The notes: a model not told the origin generated them from the sequence alone. A stretch of DNA of 5,816 bases from an uncultured Pirellulaceae bacterium (GCA_934255105.1 CAKQNH010000355.1:1-5816), one strand, 5' to 3'; shown: positions 1-5,590, numbered from the stretch's first letter. Numbers and translations are program-made.

Positions 1-927
1 GCATTTGCTGAATATTTCGTCCAGCTCCGGAGGAATGTGCGGTGCTCGTTGGCTGATCGGCTTGGGGTCGCGGTGCAATACCTGTTGCACTAACTCGGCC
101 AGGTTCGGCGCATCAAAGGGGGTGCGTCCAACGAGCAGCTCGTAGAGCATCACTCCCATTGCATAGATATCTGTGCGGCCATCGAGCCAATCTGCGCGGC
201 CGCACAATTGTTCCGGTGACATATACAATGGTGTACCGGCCCGTTCGCCGGCATGGTTCTTCTGGTCCTCTTCGAGAATGGCAAGGCCGAAGTCGGCGAC
301 CCAGGGTTGGCCGCCCGCGTCGAGTAGGATATTGTCCGGTTTGATATCGCGGTGAATCATACCCAGCACATGTGCCTTGGCCACCACCGTGGCAATTTCG
401 GACATCAACCAACATGCATGACGGACGTCGATCGCACCCGATTTATTGATCACCTCTCGCAGCGTACTGCCGTCGATAAATCGTTGAACCACGAAGGGTA
501 GTCCGCCGGAAAGTGTTCCGACTTGAAAGACGGGCACAATCCCCGGTGTCTCAACCTTGGCTGCGTTACGGGCCTCTTTGATATACTGTTCGCGTCGATC
601 CGGATCGTCGATCAAGGAGACCTTGATAGCTACCTGGCGATCAAGCGCTTCATCGCGGGCTCGATAGACAACTCCAAACGCTCCACGACCGAGTTCTTCG
701 AGCAGTTCGAAGCCTGGGATGAGCAGCTTGAGAGTCTCGACTGAAGCAGTCCCGCTCGCGAGCGTTGCAAACAAGTCGCTATCCTGAATCCGATCGGCTG
801 GCTCACCAGCATCTACGGGAGACTGAGCCGGAACCTGCAGCGTCCCATTCTGCAGCGGTGGATCGCAGGGAACAGCAGCGGGGTCGCTCTGGTGCTGGGG
901 TTCGTGGTTTGGTTCAGCATTATTCAT
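1..927 (-). CDS. Hanks-type serine/threonine protein kinase, 3' end cut by the window
   Basis: The visible 309 residues carry a nearly complete eukaryotic-like kinase domain that phosphorylates Ser/Thr on unknown partners. In order they show a polar 69-residue N-terminal stretch, the glycine-rich loop GRGAFGVVY (80-88), the ATP-anchoring lysine in VAIK (K102), the helix-C glutamate (E118), the catalytic loop HRDIKPDN (catalytic D194, N199), the Mg-binding DFG (D212), the SPE equivalent of APE (E239) and the F-helix aspartate in DIYAMG (D253). All catalytic residues are present, so it should be active. The frame is open to the left edge, so the end of the C-lobe and any sensor, repeat or membrane domain lie outside. 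The start is the ATG at 927-925; in-frame TGA codons at 936-934 and 942-940 close off anything upstream. No convincing Shine-Dalgarno precedes it. The style is typical of planctomycete kinases, which are often present in many copies. Confidence 0.95.
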   Translation of the reverse strand, partial: MNNAEPNHEPQHQSDPAAVPCDPPLQNGTLQVPAQSPVDAGEPADRIQDSDLFATLASGTASVETLKLLIPGFELLEELGRGAFGVVYRARDEALDRQVAIKVSLIDDPDRREQYIKEARNAAKVETPGIVPVFQVGTLSGGLPFVVQRFIDGSTLREVINKSGAIDVRHACWLMSEIATVVAKAHVLGMIHRDIKPDNILLDAGGQPWVADFGLAILEEDQKNHAGERAGTPLYMSPEQLCGRADWLDGRTDIYAMGVMLYELLVGRTPFDAPNLAELVQQVLHRDPKPISQRAPHIPPELDEIFSKC

Positions 928-953
928 GTCATGTCACATTCATGTCATGTCAC
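922..953. repeat. Perfect 16-bp tandem duplication across the kinase start codon
   Basis: The unit ATTCATGTCATGTCAC occurs twice head to tail (922-937 and 938-953). The first copy contains the kinase ATG (minus strand, 927-925). On the minus strand the unit gives several ATG triplets and in-frame TGA codons immediately before the true start. Each unit also contains an internal CATGT direct repeat. Confidence 0.95.
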
Positions 954-962
954 CACTGATGT

Positions 963-982
963 CCAGGGCGCAACATCCCTGG
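963..982 (-). other. Small inverted repeat in the predicted kinase mRNA leader
   Basis: CCAGGG (963-968) and CCCTGG (977-982) form a perfect 6-bp stem with an 8-nt loop. It lies between the predicted promoter and the kinase start, so it would form in the 5' leader. It is too short, and has no T-run, to be called a terminator; it may be an operator, a leader structure or chance. Confidence 0.3.
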
Positions 983-1013
983 TGGTCCCGTCATGTGAGC
1001 GAACTCTGCACGC

Positions 1014-1043
1014 AGTATATCATGCTTTTGAGCCACGCGTCGA
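1014..1043 (-). promoter_or_regulatory. Candidate sigma70-type promoter for the kinase gene
   Basis: Reading the minus strand, a -35-like TCGACG (1043-1038, 4 of 6 consensus bases) is followed after 18 bp by TATACT (1019-1014, 5 of 6). This predicts a transcript start near 1007 and a leader of about 80 nt before the kinase ATG. It lies downstream of the PEBP terminator-like hairpin, so the kinase would have its own promoter. The -35 is weak, so this is only a candidate. Confidence 0.35.
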
Positions 1044-1108
1044 GCAGAGTCGTTTGCTAATGCTTGAGCAAATCAGCCCATTGCTATTCTAATACCGGCT
1101 GTAAATGC

Positions 1109-1139
1109 ATTGAGCCCAGCGATTAACGCTGGGCTCAAT
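1109..1139 (-). terminator. Strong hairpin, probable intrinsic terminator of the PEBP gene
   Basis: A perfect 13-bp stem (1109-1121 with 1127-1139, core GAGCCCAGCG/CGCTGGGCTC) encloses a 5-nt ATTAA loop. It is the strongest hairpin seen in the window. On the minus strand it lies about 127 nt after the PEBP stop codon and is followed by a short TTT run rather than a full U-tract. No plus-strand gene ends here, so leftward termination is the natural reading. A processing or mRNA-stability element is the alternative. Confidence 0.6.
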
Positions 1140-1265
1140 TCCCGTCAGATGTTAAGTGTCTAGTTGGATACTGCCATCGAAGCTGGAGGCTTAAACCAAC
1201 ATCATTGCACCCGAGGTGCCACGACTTACGAACTTCGCAAGCATCGGACAGAGCGCGGGGCGAAA

Positions 1266-1763
1266 CTATTTCCGCTCGAAGGTACCCGTCAGCTTGGCAG
1301 AGCTCAGGATGTGCCCTTGCATGGCTTCGAGCAAGCGAGCCTTGTCAGCTTGCTGTGGATCTAGATCGAGTTCGCGGTCGAGCGCGTAGAGCACGAAGAT
1401 GTAGCGATGCGGTCCTGATCCAACCGGTGGCATCGGGCCTCGGTATCCAATATGGTCGCTGTCAAAATCATTCTTGCCTTGGATCGCTCCAGTGGGCGCA
1501 GTTGGCTTGGACTTCCTCTCGACCGCTTCTGGGAGCTGGCTGAGATCGGCTGCCATATTGTAGATCACCCAGTGTACCCACGGCCCCTCGGGGCGAGGGC
1601 TCGTGGCGCTGGGCGCATCGGGGTCATCGCAAATCAAGGCTAATGACTTGGTCGACTCCGGCACTCCGCTCCAAGTCAGTGTCGGAGAGATGTCCTCGCC
1701 CACGCCGGTGAACTTGCTGGGAATCGACGAACCGTCTGTAAACTCGCGGCTAGTTAACTTCAT
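1266..1763 (-). CDS. YbhB/YbcL-family (PEBP, Raf-kinase-inhibitor-like) protein
   Basis: A 165-residue protein matching the phosphatidylethanolamine-binding protein fold of bacterial YbhB/YbcL proteins along its whole length. Visible family marks are the opening MKLTS with GEDISPTLTWSGVP (22-35), the ligand-pocket segment ICDDPDAP (44-51), GPWVHWVIYN (60-69) and the second pocket motif YRGPMPPVGSGPHRY (107-121), ending with GHILSSAKLTGTF (150-162). There is no signal peptide or membrane segment, so it is probably cytoplasmic. Length is normal for the family. The ATG is supported by agreement with the usual family N-terminus; the preceding bases carry no clear Shine-Dalgarno. The biochemical role of bacterial members is poorly defined: anion or small-ligand binding is expected from the fold. 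It stands alone, divergent from the small membrane protein gene, with a hairpin terminator downstream. Its closeness to a kinase gene should not be taken as functional evidence. Confidence 0.95.
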   Translation of the reverse strand: MKLTSREFTDGSSIPSKFTGVGEDISPTLTWSGVPESTKSLALICDDPDAPSATSPRPEGPWVHWVIYNMAADLSQLPEAVERKSKPTAPTGAIQGKNDFDSDHIGYRGPMPPVGSGPHRYIFVLYALDRELDLDPQQADKARLLEAMQGHILSSAKLTGTFERK

Positions 1764-1845
1764 CTTAGGCTACTCGAAAATAGGAACGAAATAAAAACCT
1801 AGCTTCTTTGTACTGTACGACCGAACGAGCGTCTGGAAACTGCGG

Positions 1846-1875
1846 TTGACACTGCACCTCGACAGACTGCATAGA
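1846..1875 (+). promoter_or_regulatory. Candidate promoter for the small membrane protein gene
   Basis: A perfect TTGACA -35 box (1846-1851) is followed after 18 bp by a weak -10, CATAGA (1870-1875, 3 of 6). The predicted start near 1882 would give a short leader before the ATG at 1899 or 1908. The consensus -35 in the right place and orientation modestly supports the downstream gene being real. Confidence 0.35.
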
Positions 1876-1898
1876 AACAAACGTTCGCTCAACTAGGC

Positions 1899-2285
1899 AT
1901 GGAGATAATGCAATTCATATGCCACTGCACTTTTGGAAGCCGGAGGTCCTACCGGATTGCGTACCTCTACTTTCCATTGAGTGGGCTGCTGTTTGCTACG
2001 GGCGTGGTCTGCTTGATCACGGGAGCAGAAGCGCGCAACAACCAATTAGCCATTACAGGAAAGGAATTCGGATTCAAAGTGCTCAAGCTGTGGATGATAC
2101 AGAATGTTTTTGTGGCACTGCTTTGCAGCTACGCGCATACGGCGTCGTCTGCTTACCTCGACGGACGCCTTGAGCACTTGCGGAACCAGACTAGCGAGTC
2201 GCGGAGCGCGCCGCTGGACACTAAAAAAGCAGCATCCCGTTCCGCAAGCCCGCAGTCCCCTCCCCTGGCAGATGAGAACGATTAG
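1899..2285 (+). CDS. Hypothetical small membrane protein with two hydrophobic helices
   Basis: A 128-residue product of no family that I recognise. It has a basic, Cys-containing N-terminus, a hydrophobic segment at about residues 20-42 (including FPLSGLLFATGVVCLITG), a polar loop, a second hydrophobic or amphipathic segment at about 61-86, and a polar, Ser/Pro/Ala-rich tail likely to be disordered (about 93-128). This suggests a small inner-membrane protein with a cytoplasmic or periplasmic tail. Two in-frame ATGs are possible: 1899, preceded by only a weak TAGG, and 1908, preceded by GGAG at 1901-1904 with a short 3-nt gap. A TTGACA promoter box lies upstream. Its TAG stop (2283-2285) interlocks with the TAA stop of the converging TPM gene. 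Codon choice looks coding rather than random, but without homologues the gene remains a prediction. Confidence 0.55.
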   Translation: MEIMQFICHCTFGSRRSYRIAYLYFPLSGLLFATGVVCLITGAEARNNQLAITGKEFGFKVLKLWMIQNVFVALLCSYAHTASSAYLDGRLEHLRNQTSESRSAPLDTKKAASRSASPQSPPLADEND

Positions 2286-2959
2286 TCGATCAGAACCAGG
2301 GAGTCCTGCAATTCGTTGACGTCATCTGCGTTGCGAGGCAGTGGACCCGAAAGTTGTTTTCCAGCTTCTGCGATTACGCTGCAGATAGCGACCGTCGCGT
2401 CACCTCGTCGAAGGCCCTCGGTCAGTTGCTGACAAAGTCGATCGAGGGACGTCTGCCCGATTTTTTCCAGCACCTGTTGGTCGCCGAGAACAACGGCGGT
2501 GCGCTCGAACAGAGAAACATAGATGAGCATCCCAGTTGCAGCACCGGTATGATGAACGCGCTTGTCAAAAAAGACTTCTCGGGCTGGGGCGGTTACCTCC
2601 TCCAAGATTTGTTTGCGTGGAATAAACAGGCGCCGCAGCCAGACGAGCTGACTTCCTAACACGACACCAACGACAAACGCTACCACGACGCTAGAGACCA
2701 TCGCCACCAAACCGACATAGAGTGGTGCGCCGCTCCAACTGCCTGATTCGTGCGATTGGCGTGGGAACATTAACCACACCGCAATGGCGGCAAACACAGC
2801 CAGCCAGAGGCCAATTATGTCCTCCGCTCGATCGTATCGGCCGGAAGCGGTGGCCACCACAGGCACGACCTCGCAGGCTGTCTTGGCCTCGGCTTCAATG
2901 ACCGCTTTTTCGATTTGCTCACGCTGTTCCTCGCTGAAGAGGTCAGATGCTCGCTGCAT
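2282..2959 (-). CDS. TPM-domain (YgcG-like) membrane protein, second gene of a TPM pair
   Basis: A 225-residue protein with the TPM domain (TLP18.3/Psb32/MOLO-1, formerly DUF477). The N-terminal part LFSEEQREQIEKAVIEAEAK (7-26) followed by CEVVPVV is the domain's opening helix and strand. Two membrane helices (about 47-66 and 80-102) follow, then the domain's core strand TGMLIYVSLFERTAVVLGD (142-160) and a C-terminal helix (about 162-200). There is no signal peptide. The helices therefore lie inside the domain, as in several bacterial two-gene TPM arrangements. The biochemical function in bacteria is not established; relatives act in photosystem II repair in plants and acetylcholine-receptor regulation in worms. 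The start follows the upstream gene's stop by 12 nt, with AAGGA (2973-2969) overlapping that stop 9 nt before the ATG, so the pair is translated as an operon. Confidence 0.9.
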   Translation of the reverse strand: MQRASDLFSEEQREQIEKAVIEAEAKTACEVVPVVATASGRYDRAEDIIGLWLAVFAAIAVWLMFPRQSHESGSWSGAPLYVGLVAMVSSVVVAFVVGVVLGSQLVWLRRLFIPRKQILEEVTAPAREVFFDKRVHHTGAATGMLIYVSLFERTAVVLGDQQVLEKIGQTSLDRLCQQLTEGLRRGDATVAICSVIAEAGKQLSGPLPRNADDVNELQDSLVLID

Positions 2960-2971
2960 TTTCTTTCATCC

Positions 2972-3772
2972 TTACCAAGACCCTGTTGCTCCGCCGCCAC
3001 CGGAAGAACCTCCGCCAAACGACCCTCCGCCGAATCCACCACCGCCACTGCCTCGGCTGCTAAGCGCCTGATAGAGGATCGCGCCCACTATCGCAAAGAC
3101 GGCACCCCAGAAAACCCAAGCCCACCCGCTGGCACCGCGGCGGCCAAGAGACACGGCGGTAAAAATTGCCACGCCGATGAAACCGACGATCAACGCATAG
3201 TGCCACCAAGGTCGGGGAACCGTTGGCAATTCCAATTTCCGGGCCATCTTGTCCAGCGCTTCAACGCCGGCGACGATGCCCTGGGAAAATCGCCCTTGTT
3301 TGAACTCGGGAATGATATGCTCGTCCATGATCTGCTGGCAGAGAGCGTCCTCACGTCGCCCCCATCCGCCACCTAGCTCAATCCGTGCCTTGCGATCACC
3401 GCTTGAAACCAGCAGCAGGATACCGGTGTTCCATTGCTGTTTGCCTAAGGTTGCATGCCCAATTCCCCACTGATCGAAGAGCAAGGTGGCGAAGGTCTCA
3501 ATACGCATCCCTTCGCCGCCGTGCTGGGCCATCGATTCGATCGTGATGACGATGATCGGAGTTGCTTTGTCTGTAAGGAGACTATCGCACAACTCTCGGA
3601 TATGTTCTTTTGCGTCTGGGTCAAGCAATCCCGCGAGGTCGCGAATGAATTCACGATCCGCTGGCGGTTTCAGGTCAATTTCAATCGCCGACACCGGCAA
3701 GGTGGCTAGCAAGCAAAACATAATGCTCGTAACACAGCCAACGCACAATCCGGCACTGCGTGCATTACTCAT
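2972..3772 (-). CDS. Secreted, membrane-anchored TPM-domain protein of the YgcG type
   Basis: A 266-residue protein with the full YgcG plan. It has a cleavable-looking signal peptide (1-29, hydrophobic core about 9-25, ending PVSA), an extracytoplasmic TPM domain (about 32-180) opening with FIRDLAGLLDP (42-52) and containing the core NTGILLLVSSGDRKARIE (115-132) and the GGGWG turn (134-138), then two membrane helices (about 191-209 and 216-236). It ends in a tail of nearly pure Gly/Ser/Phe (240-266) with repeated GGG(S/F) units and a final GSW. This tail is a hallmark of the family. The TPM domain should face the periplasm. The function is unknown in detail; LemA is a frequent genomic partner of the family, but no LemA gene is visible here. 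It is the first gene of the pair, 12 nt from the next, with a perfect TATAAT promoter element upstream. The Shine-Dalgarno is weak (GAAAG), but the start fits the signal peptide. Confidence 0.93.
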   Translation of the reverse strand: MSNARSAGLCVGCVTSIMFCLLATLPVSAIEIDLKPPADREFIRDLAGLLDPDAKEHIRELCDSLLTDKATPIIVITIESMAQHGGEGMRIETFATLLFDQWGIGHATLGKQQWNTGILLLVSSGDRKARIELGGGWGRREDALCQQIMDEHIIPEFKQGRFSQGIVAGVEALDKMARKLELPTVPRPWWHYALIVGFIGVAIFTAVSLGRRGASGWAWVFWGAVFAIVGAILYQALSSRGSGGGGFGGGSFGGGSSGGGGATGSW

Positions 3773-3855
3773 ATGGATGTACTTTCAACATTCTACGCCC
3801 CTCCGCGTGCGACCACCCGGCGGGCGTACGGCAGCTATTGGACTTATTTTTGGCG

Positions 3856-3884
3856 ATTATAGATGCTTGCGAGTTGCAGGATAA
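3856..3884 (-). promoter_or_regulatory. Probable promoter of the TPM operon
   Basis: Reading the minus strand, a perfect TATAAT -10 box (3861-3856) is preceded after 17 bp by TTATCC (3884-3879), a weak -35 match. Transcription would begin near 3849, giving a leader of about 77 nt before the YgcG-like start codon. The combination of a perfect -10 and a poor -35 suggests an activated or otherwise regulated promoter. Confidence 0.5.
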
Positions 3885-3889
3885 GCATC
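3862..3889. promoter_or_regulatory. Inverted repeat over the TPM promoter, operator candidate
   Basis: GATGCTT (3862-3868) and AAGCATC (3883-3889) are perfect 7-bp inverted half-sites separated by 14 bp, 21 bp centre to centre, or two turns of the DNA helix. They exactly bracket the spacer between the -35 and -10 boxes, one abutting the TATAAT and the other overlapping the -35. This geometry fits a dimeric DNA-binding regulator. Which protein binds is unknown. Confidence 0.45.
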
Positions 3890-4095
3890 CACGCATAAGT
3901 TACCTGTCATATCAAACAACCTTGGATATCACCAAAGCGGCTAAATATGCGTTTAAAGGGATGCGTGCGTGCTTAGTTGGACCAATTGATGCAGTAGCCA
4001 AATAGGCTGTAAGGTGGCGATGGTACGACGTTTGCAGTCGCTTAATTGCCCTTGTGGTTGGCGGGTCAGCGTTCTTTCGAATGGCCGAGCAAGCG

Positions 4096-4109
4096 GCTGA
4101 TCGATCAGC
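4096..4109. promoter_or_regulatory. 14-bp perfect palindrome upstream of the sulfur operon, operator candidate
   Basis: GCTGATCGATCAGC is a perfect 14-bp palindrome without a loop, 65 bp before the dioxygenase start codon. The position suits an operator or activator site for the persulfide operon. Sulfide/persulfide sensors of the CstR/CsoR and BigR/SqrR types control such operons elsewhere, but none is encoded in this window and I cannot assign the site to one. Confidence 0.4.
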
Positions 4110-4162
4110 AACTATCACGTATGGCGGTGAAGGGTTGCTGCGACTTTTTTCAACAGCAAACG

Positions 4163-4169
4163 AAAGAGA
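4163..4169 (+). promoter_or_regulatory. Ribosome binding site choosing the dioxygenase start
   Basis: The purine-rich AAAGAGA ends 5 nt before the ATG at 4175. The ATG at 4170 is out of frame and touches this site, leaving no room for initiation, and the in-frame ATG at 4046 adds residues unlike the family. The 4175 ATG is therefore preferred. Confidence 0.55.
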
Positions 4170-4174
4170 ATGCG

Positions 4175-5590
4175 ATGTTCATACTTGAACCAGTCCTGAC
4201 CGAAGGAATTGCGCAGCTATCTTACCTCGTCGCCGACACCGAAACGGGCGCTGCGGCGGTGATCGACCCACGAACAGACGTAGAAATCTATGAACAACTT
4301 GCGCGCAAGCACGGCGTCTCGATAACTCATATTTTCGAGACACATATCCATGCAGATTTTGTCTCGGGAAGCCGATCGCTGGCGGAGCGGGTTGGCACTG
4401 CGAGCATCTACGTCAGTGGTGTCACAGCTACTTATGAGTTTGATACAGAAACGATCCAGGACGGGCAACAGTTTGACTTCGGTTCGTTTATTCTTACTGC
4501 TCGTCACACCCCAGGGCATACGCCAGAACATCTGTCATTCGTCCTCAGCGAAGCGAAGCATGCGGAGCAACCGTGGGCTGTCTTCACGGGAGACTCTCTC
4601 TTCGTAGGGTCAGCCGGTAGGCCCGACCTGCTGGGTTCAGGCCAAACGGACAAATTAGCCAAGATGCTCTACGAGACCCTGTACGACTTCTACCTCAGAC
4701 TTGAAGACTACGTGACGATCTACCCCGGCCATGGTGCGGGCTCAGCCTGCGGTGCCAATATTGGCGATCGGCTCAATAGCACGATCGGCTATGAACGGCG
4801 GACCAACAAGTTTCTCTCGTTTCCAGACTTCGAGTCGTTTCGCGCGTTCGTGGTCGACGAAGCTCCACCGGTTCCGCAGCACTACCCGGAACTCAAGAAG
4901 GTCAACGCTGCTGGGCCAATGATTATGGATCGCTTGCCAACCATCCCCGCTCTACCGCCGGAACAATTTCAAAAGGTGTCGCGTGAAGCGGGTGTCACCC
5001 TCATCGACACGCGCTCGATCCTTGCCTTCGGCGGCGGCCATGTGCCCGGCGGGATCAATATTGCGGATCGGCCAGAGATGTCGGCCTGGGTCGGACAGAT
5101 GTTTGACTTGGACCAAAGATTGTTGCTGATCGTAGATAACGATACTGACGTCGAACAGATTCAACGATTGATCGTTCGCAGCGGTCACAGCAACTTCGCG
5201 GGCTATCTGGCTGGTGGGATGAAAGCCTGGGAAATCGCCGGCATGCCACTGGAGCGGATGGAGGAAATGAGTGTACACGAACTGCATGAACATCAAAAAT
5301 CCAAGTCAAAACTGACCGTGCTGGATGTGCGTTCACCCGACGAATGGGAGTCAGGTCACATCCCCGGCGCACAGCACTACTTCATCGGCAACATGCGAGA
5401 TCGCATCACTGGACTAGACAAAGATGCTCCCTACGCGACTTACTGCGCCAGCGGCTATCGGGCGAGTATCGCATCGAGCCTGATGAAATCGCGCGGTTTC
5501 AAACACGTGTCGAACATTCCTGGCAGTTGGGGAGCGTGGACGGCTGCGGGCTACCCAATTGAATTAGAATCAGCCAGAGGTGAACAATGA
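4175..5590 (+). CDS. Persulfide dioxygenase-sulfurtransferase fusion (MBL fold plus two rhodanese domains, CstB-like)
   Basis: A 471-residue cytoplasmic enzyme. Residues 1-240 are a metallo-beta-lactamase fold of the ETHE1/persulfide dioxygenase group: THIHADFVSG (56-65; H57, H59, D61), HTPGHTPEH (111-119; H115), FTGDSLFVGSAGRPDL (137-152; D140) and YPGHG (183-187). By analogy with ETHE1, H57, H115 and D140 would hold the catalytic Fe(II). Residues about 265-358 are a rhodanese domain with the fold marks LIDTR, GHVPGGINI and AGGMKAW, but its active loop (about 319-327, IVDNDTDVE) has no cysteine. Residues about 368-465 are a second rhodanese with LDVRSPDEWESGHIPGA and the active loop CASGYR (C424), so sulfur transfer is expected there. 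This MBL-dead rhodanese-active rhodanese order is that of CstB, which oxidises persulfides to thiosulfate. Residue 62 is Phe where ETHE1 has His; that His is not an iron ligand in ETHE1. The stop overlaps the next start (ATGA), so the transporter is translationally coupled. Confidence 0.93.
   Translation: MFILEPVLTEGIAQLSYLVADTETGAAAVIDPRTDVEIYEQLARKHGVSITHIFETHIHADFVSGSRSLAERVGTASIYVSGVTATYEFDTETIQDGQQFDFGSFILTARHTPGHTPEHLSFVLSEAKHAEQPWAVFTGDSLFVGSAGRPDLLGSGQTDKLAKMLYETLYDFYLRLEDYVTIYPGHGAGSACGANIGDRLNSTIGYERRTNKFLSFPDFESFRAFVVDEAPPVPQHYPELKKVNAAGPMIMDRLPTIPALPPEQFQKVSREAGVTLIDTRSILAFGGGHVPGGINIADRPEMSAWVGQMFDLDQRLLLIVDNDTDVEQIQRLIVRSGHSNFAGYLAGGMKAWEIAGMPLERMEEMSVHELHEHQKSKSKLTVLDVRSPDEWESGHIPGAQHYFIGNMRDRITGLDKDAPYATYCASGYRASIASSLMKSRGFKHVSNIPGSWGAWTAAGYPIELESARGEQ

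Larger units (their letters stand above)
928..1265. other. Intergenic region between kinase and PEBP genes, no gene seen
   Basis: No plausible coding sequence was found on either strand; open frames here are short or only extend as antisense of the PEBP gene. The stretch holds the tandem repeat at the kinase start, a small leader hairpin (963-982), a candidate kinase promoter (1014-1043) and a strong terminator-like hairpin (1109-1139). A small GCACC/GGTGC hairpin with a 3-nt loop sits at 1207-1219, just beyond the PEBP stop codon. The rest (about 1140-1206) shows nothing recognisable. Confidence 0.7.
3773..4174. other. Divergent regulatory region between the TPM and sulfur operons
   Basis: About 400 bp separating two divergently transcribed operons. 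No convincing gene or structural RNA was seen; the open frames here are short with unremarkable translations. It contains a leftward promoter with an overlapping inverted repeat (3856-3889) and a perfect palindrome (4096-4109). No rightward -35/-10 pair stands out, so the promoter of the sulfur operon is not assigned. The frame of the dioxygenase is open back to an ATG at 4046, but that extension does not resemble the enzyme family. Confidence 0.7.

Noticed and set aside
1207..1219. GCACC-CGA-GGTGC hairpin just after the PEBP stop codon
   Set aside because: A five-base-pair stem without a U-run is too weak to call a terminator when a 13-bp hairpin follows downstream.
1205..1543. 112-codon plus-strand open frame antisense to the PEBP gene
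   Set aside because: It lies largely opposite a well-supported PEBP coding sequence and its translation is Arg-rich and low in recognisable structure, as expected of a shadow frame.
1266..1763. Functional link between the PEBP (Raf-kinase-inhibitor-like) protein and the neighbouring kinase
   Set aside because: The name comes from a eukaryotic relative. A terminator-like hairpin and a separate candidate promoter lie between the genes, so there is no operon evidence.
1810..1818. GTACTGTAC short symmetric motif between the divergent PEBP and membrane protein genes
   Set aside because: Four-base half-sites around one base are expected by chance at this length, and nothing else marks it as an operator.
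2915..3376. 153-codon plus-strand open frame opposite the TPM operon
   Set aside because: It crosses both strongly supported TPM genes in antisense and shows no domain; its Pro/Ala/Thr-rich part is the complement of the Gly-rich tail coding sequence.
3760..4005. 81-codon plus-strand open frame in the divergent regulatory region
   Set aside because: There is no Shine-Dalgarno and no recognisable motif, it starts inside the TPM gene, and it covers the TPM promoter and inverted repeat.
4046..4174. 43-codon N-terminal extension of the dioxygenase from the ATG at 4046
   Set aside because: The added residues do not resemble the family, the chosen start at 4175 matches the usual N-terminus and has a purine-rich ribosome site, and the extension would place the palindrome inside the coding region.
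4170..4199. Nine-codon out-of-frame mini-ORF (ATG at 4170) overlapping the dioxygenase start
   Set aside because: It lies directly against the ribosome binding site, leaving no proper spacing, and is short enough to be chance.
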